Shown here: piece after piece, positions 53,451-62,341 of the stretch | Position numbering within the stretch: position 1 is the first letter of the stretch | Layout of the letters: each line of letters starts with the position of its first letter | Notes under the pieces: model-generated | Seen by the model: only the letters and a program-made list of their open reading frames with translations | What the model was told of the DNA's origin: nothing | Database searches by the model: none | Assembly: GCF_001579845.1 (NCBI RefSeq) | Contig: NZ_CP007440.1 | Span: 682,001 to 746,000, forward strand | Direction of reading: 5' to 3' | Source of the DNA: Rhodoplanes sp. Z2-YC6860 | Lineage (GTDB): Bacteria; Pseudomonadota; Alphaproteobacteria; Rhizobiales; Xanthobacteraceae | Length of the DNA: 64,000 nt | Position numbers and translations under genes: made by a program

Positions 53451-53479
53451 CCATACAATACGGATTTATGTCCATACAA
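53451..53479. promoter_or_regulatory. CCATACAA direct repeat, likely MocR operator
   Basis: CCATACAA occurs at 53451-53458 and again at 53472-53479, 21 bases apart start to start (two helical turns), between the divergent DUF983 and MocR genes. MocR regulators such as GabR and PdxR bind direct repeats in the promoter they control (family knowledge). Confidence 0.6.
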
Positions 53480-53502
53480 ACGACGACAAAGTTTGGAATT
53501 GC

Positions 53503-54879
53503 ATGGATTGGGTCCCTACAATTTCGGAGTGGTCCGGACCGGCGTTCAAACGCATCGTCGACGCTCTCGCGGCCGACATTGCGGGCGGGCGTCTGAAACG
53601 GGGACAACAGCTTCCGACCCACCGCGCGCTGGCGCAGGCGTTGCGGCTCGACCTCACCACAGTGACGCGCGCCTACGGGGAAGCGCGGAGGCGTGGGCTG
53701 ATCGAGGCGCAGGTCGGGCGCGGAACCTTCGTTTCGGAAACGACGCTCCGCGCTCATTCCGACATCCCGCAAGCCATCAAGATCGACTTCTCAATGAACG
53801 TTCCGCCCCAACCATTGGAGGCCAATCTCGATCTGCATATCGTGCAGGCCTTGGGAGCACTCAGGGACGAAGCGGGCTTGAGCTCGTTTCTGAATTACCA
53901 GCAGCCGGGCGGCAACGACGATGAACGCGAGGTCGCGGCACACTGGCTGCGCCGCCGCATTTCGGCGGTGCGGCCGGAGCGCGTTGTCGTCTATCCGGGC
54001 AATCAAGCGATTTTGTTCAACGCATTGCTGTCGCGGTGCGCGCCAGGCGACTTTGTTCTGACCGAAGCGTTGACCTTTCCGGGTATGAAGGCCGCGGCCA
54101 AAAGGCTCGGCCTGCGCCTCGTCGGCGTTGCGATGGATACGGAAGGCGTCCTGCCGGATGCGCTGAAATCGGCGTGCCGGGAGTACAAGCCCAAAGCCGT
54201 CTACCTCACGCCGACACTGCACAATCCCACGACCGCGACGATGTCGCAGAAGCGTCGCGCCGCCGTCGCCGACATCATCCAGGCGAGCAAGACGCTGCTG
54301 ATCGAAGACGATGCCTATGGCTGGCTCAATCCGACCGCATCGCCGATTGCGAACCTCATTCCGGAGCGGACCTATCTGGCCGTGGGATTATCGAAGTGCA
54401 TCGCGCCGGCATTGAGAGTTTCGTACCTCCATGCCCCCGATGAGCACTCGGCGCGCGACATGAGTGAAAGTCTCGGCGCCACCATGCTGATGGGCGCGCC
54501 GCTGATGGTGGCCCTGGTGACGCATTGGATCAAAACCGGCGTCGCCGACGACATCATCCGGGCGATTCGCGATGAAGCCGCGGGGCGCCAACGACTCGCG
54601 GGAAAATTCCTGAAGGCCGTCCCTCATGCGGCAGGCCCGCATGGTCACCACCTCTGGATTCCGTTGCTGCAACGGCGCAATCCGACCGGATTTGTCGGGG
54701 AAATTCTTCGCCGTGGGCTGGCCGTGGTCGGCGACGATGTTTTTGCAGTCGACGCATCGGCGCAGCCTGGCGTGCGCGTGTGCCTCGGCGCGCCGCGGAC
54801 GCGCGATGAGCTTGCTCAGGGGCTGCAACTGCTGGCCGAAAGCTTCGCCTCGCCAAACCGCGCGGCTTCCATCGTTTAA
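53503..54879 (+). CDS. MocR-type regulator (GntR winged helix plus aminotransferase domain)
   Basis: A 458-residue fusion of a GntR HTH (residues 12-75: GPAFKRIVDALAADIAGGRLKRGQQLPTHRALAQALRLDLTTVTRAYGEARRRGLI) and a class I aminotransferase-like domain with the PLP lysine in VGLSKCIAPALRVSYL and Asp in LLIEDDAYGWL; HNPTTATMS is the usual NPT loop. Start ATG 53503 is preferred; the frame stays open to 53383. It probably senses an amine or PLP-related metabolite and controls a divergent gene: DUF983 here, or the PAO operon downstream. Confidence 0.92.
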   Translation: MDWVPTISEWSGPAFKRIVDALAADIAGGRLKRGQQLPTHRALAQALRLDLTTVTRAYGEARRRGLIEAQVGRGTFVSETTLRAHSDIPQAIKIDFSMNVPPQPLEANLDLHIVQALGALRDEAGLSSFLNYQQPGGNDDEREVAAHWLRRRISAVRPERVVVYPGNQAILFNALLSRCAPGDFVLTEALTFPGMKAAAKRLGLRLVGVAMDTEGVLPDALKSACREYKPKAVYLTPTLHNPTTATMSQKRRAAVADIIQASKTLLIEDDAYGWLNPTASPIANLIPERTYLAVGLSKCIAPALRVSYLHAPDEHSARDMSESLGATMLMGAPLMVALVTHWIKTGVADDIIRAIRDEAAGRQRLAGKFLKAVPHAAGPHGHHLWIPLLQRRNPTGFVGEILRRGLAVVGDDVFAVDASAQPGVRVCLGAPRTRDELAQGLQLLAESFASPNRAASIV

Positions 54880-54906
54880 GCCCTTCAGGCGCACATCGCG
54901 CCGGCA

Positions 54907-57135
54907 CTATACGGCCAATAGCTTTTCCAGCCGGATCGGCAGCTCACGGACCCGCACACCGGTGGCGTGATAAACGGCGTTGGCCACGGCTGCTGCGGTG
55001 CCCACGTTGGCGAGTTCGCCGATGCCTTTGACTCCGGCCGGATTGACGAAATCATCCTGCTCGGAGACCAGTATGATGTCGACGTCTGCGATGTCGGCAT
55101 TCACCGGGATCATATAGTCGGCGAGGTTGTCGTTGACGTAGCGCGCATTGCGCGGATCGATCTCGGTTGCCTCGTGCAGCGCCGACGACACCCCCCAGAT
55201 CATGCCGCCGAGATACTGGCTGCGCGCAGTGCGCGGGTTCACGATCCGCCCGGCCGCAAATGCGCCGACCATGCGAGGCACCCGGATTTCGCGCGTCAGC
55301 GCGTGGATGCGCACTTCGACGAATTCGGCGCCCAGCGCATACATCAGCTTTTCGCCCTGCGAGCCGCCGCCGAGGAAGGGCGTGCCGCCGTAGAGTTTCT
55401 TGATCGTGTCGGGCTTGCCGCCCGGCGGCAGGTATTCGGCGTATTCTTCGATGGCACCGACGCCGAGCCGCTTGAACTGATCCTCGAGCGTGTTGCCACC
55501 GCCCCCCGAGCCGCTGCCAACGGTCGAGACCGGCGCGGACAATCGTGCCTTAATGGCCTCGCAGGCCTTTATCACCACCGAGCAGCAACTCGCCGTCTGG
55601 TTCGAGCCGCCGGCCACAGGCGCAGGCGGGAACGCGCTGTCGCCGGTCTCGACCTCCACCGCCGACACCGGAATGTCGAGTTGCTCGGCCACCGTTTGCG
55701 CGACGACCGTGCGGACGCCAACGCCGATCTCGTGGGCCGCGATTTGCACATGGGCCTCGCCGTTGGCCTGCAGCCGGACGCGGGCGGTCGCAGCGCCGAC
55801 GTGCGTCGGATAGACCGCGCTGGCGCAGCCCCACCCGATCAGCCAATCGCCATCTCGCATCGATCCGGGTTTGGAGTCGCGATGCTTCCAGCCGAAGCGC
55901 TCCGCGGCCTGGTCGTAGCACTTCATGAGAGAACGGCTGGACCAGGGCTTGCCGGTCGCGTCCTGCATGCTGTCGTTGACACGACGAAGCTCGACAGGGT
56001 CCATGTCGAGTTCTGCGGCGAGCTCGTCCATCGCGCTTTCCAGGGCGTAGATATAGGGAACGACGGGCGGCGAGCGCATGAATCCCGGCGTGTTGCGATC
56101 GGCATGCACGATCTGCACCTGGGTTTTCACCGCGCCAAAACCGTAAAGTCGGGCGCTGTCCTCGACGCCTGAGACCGAATATGGGTCTGGCCGCGACGTG
56201 ACCTCCCAGCCTTCATGGATGAAGCTCGCGATCTTGCCGTCGCGATTTGCGCCCATGCGAATCCGATGGCGCGTCTCGGCGCGATATGTCGAAACCGTGA
56301 AGCCTTGATCGCGGGTCAGCACGAGCTTGACCGGGCGATTGAGCTTTTTCGCAGCCAACGCCACCAGCGGTGAGCGCGGCGTCACCTGCGCCTTGGAGCC
56401 AAACGCGCCGCCGACGAACGGGCTGATCACCCGCACCTTGTCGGACGGAATGCCAAGCGTTTGGGCGAGACCGGCCTTCAGGCCGTACACGAATTGGCTC
56501 GGCTCAAACACCGTCAGCTCGCCATCACGCCAGACGCAAGTGGTGGTGAACAGCTCGATTGCGTTGTGATGTTGTGTCGGCGTGCCGTATTTCACATCGA
56601 TGGTTGCGTCGGCGTCGACCAGAGCCGTCAGAGCGTCGCCTGCCTGGGGCAGATGCTTGGCGCGTTCGCTGGCTTTGCTGGCATCCTCCTCGGTCACGCC
56701 GGGCGAGTCGAAGGTCGCGCTGGGTTGCTCGGACTGATACTGGATCTTCACGAGGCCTGCGGCCTCCTGCGCTGCCTCGAATGTGTCGGCGACGACCATG
56801 GCGACGATCTGTCCGTCATGGTGGATTTTCGGGCCGAGGTCCTGCATCGACGTCGACGGACCGCCGCCGCCCGCGGAATACTTCAACGGCTTCAATTCGC
56901 CCGTGTTCTCGTGCGTGAAAATTTCGAGCACGCCGGGCACGCCGCGCGCCTCCTCAAGATTCATCCGCGTGATGCTGCCAAGGGCGATCGAACTGGTCAC
57001 GAGATACGCATAGGCCATGTTTCCTGCGGGGAAATCGGAGGCGTAGCGCGCCTCGCCGGTGACCTTCTGGCGCGCATCGACACGCGGTACGGGTTCGCCC
57101 ATGTTGGCAAGCGGAGCGGGTGCGGCACGGTTCAT
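54907..57135 (-). CDS. paoC: Molybdenum-binding subunit of aldehyde oxidoreductase
   Basis: A 742-residue large subunit of a xanthine-oxidase-family enzyme of PaoABC (YagTSR) type. It begins MNRAAPAPLANMGEPVPRVDA and has SPFVGGAFGSKAQ, then PGFMRSPPVVPYIYALESAMDELA, and a C-terminal GVKGIGELANVGTAAAVANAVYHATGVRVRELPIRLEKLL with the active-site Glu in KGIGE. It binds the molybdenum-pterin cytosine dinucleotide cofactor and oxidises aldehydes. ATG 57135 has GGAG seven bases ahead inside the PaoB gene end. PaoD, the maturation factor, is absent from the window. Confidence 0.93.
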   Translation of the reverse strand: MNRAAPAPLANMGEPVPRVDARQKVTGEARYASDFPAGNMAYAYLVTSSIALGSITRMNLEEARGVPGVLEIFTHENTGELKPLKYSAGGGGPSTSMQDLGPKIHHDGQIVAMVVADTFEAAQEAAGLVKIQYQSEQPSATFDSPGVTEEDASKASERAKHLPQAGDALTALVDADATIDVKYGTPTQHHNAIELFTTTCVWRDGELTVFEPSQFVYGLKAGLAQTLGIPSDKVRVISPFVGGAFGSKAQVTPRSPLVALAAKKLNRPVKLVLTRDQGFTVSTYRAETRHRIRMGANRDGKIASFIHEGWEVTSRPDPYSVSGVEDSARLYGFGAVKTQVQIVHADRNTPGFMRSPPVVPYIYALESAMDELAAELDMDPVELRRVNDSMQDATGKPWSSRSLMKCYDQAAERFGWKHRDSKPGSMRDGDWLIGWGCASAVYPTHVGAATARVRLQANGEAHVQIAAHEIGVGVRTVVAQTVAEQLDIPVSAVEVETGDSAFPPAPVAGGSNQTASCCSVVIKACEAIKARLSAPVSTVGSGSGGGGNTLEDQFKRLGVGAIEEYAEYLPPGGKPDTIKKLYGGTPFLGGGSQGEKLMYALGAEFVEVRIHALTREIRVPRMVGAFAAGRIVNPRTARSQYLGGMIWGVSSALHEATEIDPRNARYVNDNLADYMIPVNADIADVDIILVSEQDDFVNPAGVKGIGELANVGTAAAVANAVYHATGVRVRELPIRLEKLLAV

Positions 57136-57136
57136 C

Positions 57137-58165
57137 TCAGATCTCCAAAGTGGCGGCTTGCTGCAAAGCGCGAACGAGCGTGCGCTTGCCGAGGTCGATC
57201 TTGAATGCGTTGTGTTCGCGGGGGCTCGCCTGAGCGAAGGCCGCTTCGGCGGCTGCGGCGAGCGTATCGTCGCCGAGTGATTGGCCTTTGAGTCGCGCTT
57301 CAGCCTCTTCGGCGCGCCACGGCGCGGTGGCGACGCCGCCAAGCGCAATGCGCACGTCCTTCACGGTCTCGCCATCGAGGTCGAGAGCCACGGCCGCGGA
57401 GGCCAGCGCAAACTCGTAGGACTCGCGGTCGCGGATCTTCAGGAACAGAGAGCGCCGTGCAAACGGCAGCTCCGGGATATCGAAGGCGATGATCAGGTCG
57501 CCGGGCGCGAGCGTGTGTTCGAGATGAGGCGTGTCGCCAGGTGTGCGATGCAGGGTCGCGAACGGGATGACGCGCCCGCCACCTGGGCCGTTGATCTCTA
57601 CCTGCGCGTCGAGTGCGATCAAGGCCTGAGCGAAGTCGCCAGGATAGCTCGCGATGCAGTCGCCGCTGACGCCGAGCACCGCGTGCTGCCGATTGATTCC
57701 GTCCATCGCGGCGCAGCCCGAGCCGGGCGTGCGCTTGTTGCAGTTCGGATAGGATGTGTCGCGGAAGTAGGTGCAGCGCGTGCGCTGAAGCACGTTCCCG
57801 CCGAGCGAGGCCATGTTGCGGATTTGCGTGCTGGCCGCGAGCGACAGTGACTGCGCGATGACCGGATAGTGCTCGATCACGTCGGGGTGCTCGGCCGCGT
57901 CCGACATGCGCGCCATGGCGCCCAACCGAAGCCCGCGCGGACCGAGATCGATCTGTGCGAGGCTGTCCGTCGGCAGGCCATTGATGTCGACGACAGCGGA
58001 TGGCTGCATCACGCCGAGCTTCATGAGATCGAGGAGCGTCGTGCCGCCGGCGAGATACTGGCTGCCGCGGGAGCGTTCGTCGGAGCCGTCGCTTTCGCCG
58101 GCGTTGCTGAAACCCACGATGGCGGCCTGCGGGCTGTCGGCGCGGATGAACTGGAACGGGCGCAT
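57137..58165 (-). CDS. paoB: FAD-binding subunit of aldehyde oxidoreductase
   Basis: A 342-residue medium subunit. MRPFQFIRADSPQAAI opens the FAD PCMH-type domain, with AGGTTLLDLMKLGV and LAASTQIRNMASLGGNV contacts. PaoB proteins carry an extra [4Fe-4S] cluster, and the cysteines for it are here in TRCTYFRDTSYPNCNKRTPGSGCAA. The CO-dehydrogenase flavoprotein C-domain follows. It overlaps neither neighbour: one base separates it from each. Confidence 0.93.
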   Translation of the reverse strand: MRPFQFIRADSPQAAIVGFSNAGESDGSDERSRGSQYLAGGTTLLDLMKLGVMQPSAVVDINGLPTDSLAQIDLGPRGLRLGAMARMSDAAEHPDVIEHYPVIAQSLSLAASTQIRNMASLGGNVLQRTRCTYFRDTSYPNCNKRTPGSGCAAMDGINRQHAVLGVSGDCIASYPGDFAQALIALDAQVEINGPGGGRVIPFATLHRTPGDTPHLEHTLAPGDLIIAFDIPELPFARRSLFLKIRDRESYEFALASAAVALDLDGETVKDVRIALGGVATAPWRAEEAEARLKGQSLGDDTLAAAAEAAFAQASPREHNAFKIDLGKRTLVRALQQAATLEI

Positions 58166-58166
58166 G

Positions 58167-58778
58167 TCAGCCTTCTCCCATTTCTGTGTTCGCCTGCTTG
58201 ATCGCGTCGACGATGTTGGGATAGGCCGCACAGCGACAGAGATTGCCGCTCATATATTCGCGGATGGCCGCATCGTTGCGGGCATGGCCTTCCTTTACGC
58301 AGCAGACCGCGGTCATGATCTGTCCCGGCGTGCAGTAGCCGCACTGGAAGGCGTCGTGATCCACGAATGCCTGTTGCATCGGATGCAGCTTGCCGTCGCG
58401 GCCGGCGAGGCCTTCGATGGTGGTGATATCCTGGCCTTCGGCGCTCGCGGCGAGCGTCAGACACGACAGTGCGCTCCGGCCGTTGATATGCACGGTGCAG
58501 GCGCCGCACTGGCCGTGATCGCAGCCTTTTTTGGTGCCGGTCAGGCCCACGTGTTCGCGCAAGGCGTCGAGCAGCGTCGTGCGGATGTCGACGTTCAACC
58601 GGTGACGATCGCCGTTGATGCGCATGGTGAGCTGCACCGTATCGCGCGGATTGGGCGCGGCGGCCGAAACATTGGCTTTCGCGTTGCCGCGATCCAAAAG
58701 AGTTGCCGACATGGTGGAAACCATTGTGGTTGCGAGAAAATTGCGCCGGTTCCAGACCGGCGCGTCCGAAGACGTCAT
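58167..58778 (-). CDS. paoA: [2Fe-2S] subunit of aldehyde oxidoreductase, exported
   Basis: A 203-residue small subunit; ATG 58778 with GGAGG six bases upstream. A twin-arginine signal (NRRNFLATTMVSTMSATLL) shows that the complex is exported folded with its cofactors. The plant-type ferredoxin cluster cysteines are in KKGCDHGQCGACTVHINGRSALSC, and the second cluster in FQCGYCTPGQIM and GNLCRCAAYPNI. Order paoA-paoB-paoC with one-base gaps is a single operon. Confidence 0.94.
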   Translation of the reverse strand: MTSSDAPVWNRRNFLATTMVSTMSATLLDRGNAKANVSAAAPNPRDTVQLTMRINGDRHRLNVDIRTTLLDALREHVGLTGTKKGCDHGQCGACTVHINGRSALSCLTLAASAEGQDITTIEGLAGRDGKLHPMQQAFVDHDAFQCGYCTPGQIMTAVCCVKEGHARNDAAIREYMSGNLCRCAAYPNIVDAIKQANTEMGEG

Positions 58779-58904
58779 GTGATCCTCCGCTGGGCATGGA
58801 CGGCGCATGCCGCGGCCGCCATCCGTCTGGGGCTGAACGTCCGCGCCAAAGCGATGTTCCGTGCCGCGGCTTGCCGTTGAGTACGTGCGAGCGGCGGCCC
58901 AACG

Positions 58905-59102
58905 TCAGCCTGAGGTGCTGTCGTCGCTTTCACCCGGTCGAGGCAGCGTCCCAGCTCCAGGCGTTTTGTCGTCTTCGGTCAGATGCCGCTTTGCATGCGG
59001 CCCGGCAGCAGGGGTCGTTTGCGTGCGCTTTTGCGCGCGGTCCTTATCGGCTGGCTGATCCTGACCGCGATTGTCTTTTCTGATGCCCTGGTCGTTGCTC
59101 AT
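58905..59102 (-). CDS. Small disordered hypothetical protein (65 aa)
   Basis: A hydrophilic 65-residue product (MSNDQGIRKDNRGQDQPADK, ending PRPGESDDSTSG), rich in Asp, Lys, Thr and Pro. Proteins with AGPHA...TPGAGTLPxPGxxDD...STSG ends are common small Bradyrhizobium proteins (recalled); the function is unknown. No ribosome site is evident. It lies upstream of the pao operon in the same direction but 126 bases away. Confidence 0.6.
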   Translation of the reverse strand: MSNDQGIRKDNRGQDQPADKDRAQKRTQTTPAAGPHAKRHLTEDDKTPGAGTLPRPGESDDSTSG

Positions 59103-59195
59103 GGACCGATAACAGTCGATGAGACGGAAAGTTCATGGACAGACTTGTCGCCCGATACCCGCGCAAAAGCGCCGGGTCGATCACCGGTCACGCAA

Positions 59196-59639
59196 TCAGC
59201 GTGTGGAAAGCGCGACGTCCGCAGCGTCAATGGCTCCCGCAGGATCGACGGCAACAACGCGGCGGCATGCGGGAAGATTCGGCACATAATCGCGACGCAT
59301 GTTCTTCTCGCGGCGATCGGCATCCTGTTCGGCTTCGGCGCGTGTCATTCCGCTGGAGAGAATGCTGCGCGTCCCGCAACGCGTGCCCAGCAACCAGCCA
59401 TTCTCGATGGAGATCACATAGCCGCCACATCCGAGCTTGAGGCCGTGCATTTTCTTGCAGCGGGCGATGGCGTTCTGCAGCGCGTCGTCCAGCGACAGCT
59501 GCATGTCGGTGCCCCACGATCCGTCATGGGACATCGTCAGCACGCTCATATATCCGGTGATTGTCACGGCCGGGGTGGGCCCCGACGTCCAACAGACCAT
59601 TGCGAGCAATGCAAAAAAGCCTGTCACGAAGCGCTGCAT
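59196..59639 (-). CDS. Secreted DUF4189-like protein
   Basis: A 147-residue protein, ATG 59639 (signal MQRFVTGFFALLAMVCWTSGPTPA), though the frame opens at 59699. The mature part has LDDALQNAIARCKKMHGLKLGCGGYVISIENGWLLGTRCG, with repeated Cys and Gly-Trp suggestive of DUF4189 (a two-disulfide module of about 100 residues). The function is unknown; probably periplasmic. It lies alone, 94 bases from the small gene and 174 bases from the GMC gene stop. Confidence 0.6.
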   Translation of the reverse strand: MQRFVTGFFALLAMVCWTSGPTPAVTITGYMSVLTMSHDGSWGTDMQLSLDDALQNAIARCKKMHGLKLGCGGYVISIENGWLLGTRCGTRSILSSGMTRAEAEQDADRREKNMRRDYVPNLPACRRVVAVDPAGAIDAADVALSTR

Positions 59640-59812
59640 GGAATTCCAGGCCGCAGCGGCACGCTTCTGATGCTCGGTGTTGGATCGACCGTGGGGCATC
59701 CTTGCAGTCTATTTCGCGAACGCGATTGCGGCAAACAGCCATCGGGCAATGGCCGCCATGCCTGGGGCAGGGGCCCGGTTCAGGCCCCGGCCCGATGATG
59801 TCATGGCCGCGC

Positions 59813-61534
59813 TTAAAGCAGTGCGCCGGGATTCTTCTTATAACGATTCACGATTGCGTCGGCGCTCATATAGGCAAGTGCCTGAATCGTCAGCGTCGGA
59901 TTGAAGCCGCAACCCATGGACGGGAAGGTCGAGCTTCCGATCACGAACAGGTTCGGCACATCCCAGGTCTGACCGTAACGGTTGACCACGGAGTTCTTGG
60001 GATCGCTGCCCATGCGGGTGCCTCCCTCGTGATGTCCCATCGGACCGCCTGAGTTCATGGGTGCAAGCCAGGTCTTCGACGCTCCCATGGCGCGGCCGAT
60101 CTCGTTCAGCTTTGCCCGCATGAAATCGATGCGCTTGAGTTCATTCGGACGCCGCCAGTCGTACGTCATGCGCGGCGCCGGCAATCCCCAGGCGTCGCGC
60201 GTGTCGGGATCGAGATCGATGGTCTGATCCGCATAGGGGAGGTTCTCCGTCTGCGCCACCAATCCGGCGTAACGGTTGGAGTATTGCGCGATGAAATCCC
60301 GGTACGCGGCGCCCCAGCGCGGCACGCCGGGAGGCGGGTTCATGCTCATCGCCACCGCGATCGGACCGGCTTCGAGGTCGGCTGGAACCACCGAGATCTG
60401 AGCGCCCCGGATAAAGCCCAGGCCGCCATGGTCGAAATTGTCAGCGTTGAAGTCGTCGATCGAGTGGCGTTGCGCACTCGGACCCATGAAGATGTTGATG
60501 TGGCGGTCGTCGAAGATGCCGAACCCGCGGGCGTTGAGGTGGGTCATGATGTGCTTGCCCACGTGTCCGCTCGAATTCGCAAGTCCGTTCGGAAATTTTT
60601 CGCTCTTCGACAGCAGCAGAAGTTTTGTGCTCTCGTAGATGAATGGCGTCAGGATGACGAGGTCGGCCTCGATGGTGTTGTTCGAGCCGTCGGGTCCGTA
60701 GTAGGCGACGCCTGTCGCCTTGCCGGTGTTGTCGGTGTTGACGCGGTGACACATCACGTTGGTGATGAGTTTGAAATTGCCGGTGGCCTCCGCCTCCGGC
60801 ACCTTGTTCAAAAGCACGGTCGACTTCGCGCCGATGAAGCAGCCGAACGATTGGCAGAACGAGCAGTAGCTGCAGGCCGGCCGGCCCTGATAGGGCTGCG
60901 ACAGGATCGCGCGCGGCGACGAAAACGGATGATAGCCGAGCTTGCTGGCGCCTTCCGCAAACGTCAATCCCGACTGATCGACGGTGAGAGGCGGCAGCGG
61001 GTATTCGCGGTCGCGCGGCGCCTCGAAGACGTTGCCTCCGTCGATCTTGCGGCCTTTGAGGTTGCCGGCCTTGCCTGACACCCCAAGCTCATATTCGGCG
61101 CGATCGTAGTGCGGCTCCAGGTCGGCATAGCTGAGCGGCCAATCGATGAGCGAGGAGTCTTCAGGGATCGAAGAAGCGCCGTAGCGTTCGACGCTTTGCG
61201 TACGCGGGCGGAAGTCGCCTTCGTGCATGCGCCACGAAAGCCCGCCGTAGTGCACCGTACCGCCGCCGACCTGGTTGCCGTAGTTCTGGCTCGGAATCGG
61301 CACGGCGCGTGTGTTGGCGTTGGGCCGCCAGGTCACGGGCTGACGCCGGGTGTTCGGCCGCGTCTCCTGCCGCTGGAAGTAGCGCAACTCGTCGAGCTGG
61401 AAGTCTTCGGTTTTCAGGCGCGGGCCTCGTTCGAGGCCAACGACCTTCATGCCGGACTTGCCAAGCTCGGCGGCGAGGATCGCACCTGCCGCACCGACCC
61501 CGACGATGACGACATCTGCTTTTTCGGTCGCCAT
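59813..61534 (-). CDS. GMC-family dehydrogenase (gluconate/sugar dehydrogenase large-subunit type)
   Basis: A 573-residue flavoprotein. The N-terminal Rossmann motif VGVGAAGAILAAELGKSGMKVVGLERG binds FAD; the C-terminal catalytic region is GGPMGHHEGGTRMG and SMGCGFNPTLTIQALAY. A cysteine set PACSYCSFCQSFGCFIG matches the [3Fe-4S]-binding segment of membrane sugar/gluconate dehydrogenases. It oxidises an alcohol or sugar and passes electrons on. ATG 61534 lies three bases before the subunit 3-like stop. No cytochrome c subunit follows, so electron transfer must use another partner. Confidence 0.92.
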   Translation of the reverse strand: MATEKADVVIVGVGAAGAILAAELGKSGMKVVGLERGPRLKTEDFQLDELRYFQRQETRPNTRRQPVTWRPNANTRAVPIPSQNYGNQVGGGTVHYGGLSWRMHEGDFRPRTQSVERYGASSIPEDSSLIDWPLSYADLEPHYDRAEYELGVSGKAGNLKGRKIDGGNVFEAPRDREYPLPPLTVDQSGLTFAEGASKLGYHPFSSPRAILSQPYQGRPACSYCSFCQSFGCFIGAKSTVLLNKVPEAEATGNFKLITNVMCHRVNTDNTGKATGVAYYGPDGSNNTIEADLVILTPFIYESTKLLLLSKSEKFPNGLANSSGHVGKHIMTHLNARGFGIFDDRHINIFMGPSAQRHSIDDFNADNFDHGGLGFIRGAQISVVPADLEAGPIAVAMSMNPPPGVPRWGAAYRDFIAQYSNRYAGLVAQTENLPYADQTIDLDPDTRDAWGLPAPRMTYDWRRPNELKRIDFMRAKLNEIGRAMGASKTWLAPMNSGGPMGHHEGGTRMGSDPKNSVVNRYGQTWDVPNLFVIGSSTFPSMGCGFNPTLTIQALAYMSADAIVNRYKKNPGALL

Positions 61535-61537
61535 GGC

Positions 61538-62218
61538 TCACCCCTTCCTGGTCGCGAGTTGGGACTGCAGGCCGAGGATCGGGCCGCGGGTGAACGCTTC
61601 CTTGCTGTGCATTTCGGCTTCCGTGAACAGCACTTGCGCGCCAGGAAAGCCGACGAGACGCCAACCGGCGAAATCCTTGTTGCCCCCGTAAACCGGGTCC
61701 GCGAACATTCCCTCCATCGTGTGCGTCCGCAGCGTGTTGAAGAACGCGGCGGCCGAGGGCCAGGTGAAGCCGGTTGCCTTGTTGTCTTCGAGCGCCTTGA
61801 TCACCGCGTCCTGGGTGGCGGCATCGAGCTTTGCGAAGACGGCGTTGTGGGTTGCCTTGCAGTAGGCGTCGAGCGCGGCGAGCCCGTGGCGGTACATGTC
61901 CTGCTGACCGGAATACGCCCCAGCCAACGCGAGATCGATGTAGTTGAGCACCCCGGCATCGGTTGCCCCGGGCTTGCCTGGAGCGCCAGGCATCAGCCGT
62001 TCGGCAAAGGCCGCGACCGTCTTGGCATCGTCCGGGTTGAAGAACGCACCGCGCGTGTCGCCAACCGTCGTGGCATGAGGGGGCGCTGCGCCTGCAGCGG
62101 GATTCTGGTCCGGTGTTTTCTCTTGAGCGGCAGCTTCAGACGCGAGACCTGCGGCCGCCCCGGCTCCAGCCACCGCGCCAATCAAAAAGGCGCGGCGAGC
62201 TTCATCATGGCTCGTCAT
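61538..62218 (-). CDS. Gluconate 2-dehydrogenase subunit 3-like, Tat-exported
   Basis: A 226-residue small subunit. ATG 62218 has GGGGAG six bases upstream. A twin-arginine signal (RRAFLIGAVAGAGAAAGLASEAAAQ) precedes AAFAERLMPGAPGKPGATDAGVLNYIDLALAGAYSGQ and later FADPVYGGNKDFAGWRLVGFPGAQ, the family pattern. It probably carries the GMC subunit across the membrane, since the large subunit lacks its own signal. The pair forms a two-gene operon. Confidence 0.92.
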   Translation of the reverse strand: MTSHDEARRAFLIGAVAGAGAAAGLASEAAAQEKTPDQNPAAGAAPPHATTVGDTRGAFFNPDDAKTVAAFAERLMPGAPGKPGATDAGVLNYIDLALAGAYSGQQDMYRHGLAALDAYCKATHNAVFAKLDAATQDAVIKALEDNKATGFTWPSAAAFFNTLRTHTMEGMFADPVYGGNKDFAGWRLVGFPGAQVLFTEAEMHSKEAFTRGPILGLQSQLATRKG

Positions 62219-62341
62219 GCGTTTCTCCCCAGCGGCATCGAATTTGTTGTGCGGACTGACGCCGCATTGGTGCCTGCTGAAGGGAATACTGACTCTTTGC
62301 CACTCACGCGGCAAGGCGTGCCGCGGACGTGCGGTGCCGGG

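Noticed and set aside
54907-58778. Reading the molybdenum enzyme as the uracil/thymine dehydrogenase of the oxidative pyrimidine route
   Set aside because: Attractive next to a barbiturase-family gene, but the extra [4Fe-4S] cysteines and Tat signal mark a PaoABC aldehyde oxidase exported to the periplasm, separated by the DUF983 and MocR genes and on the other strand.
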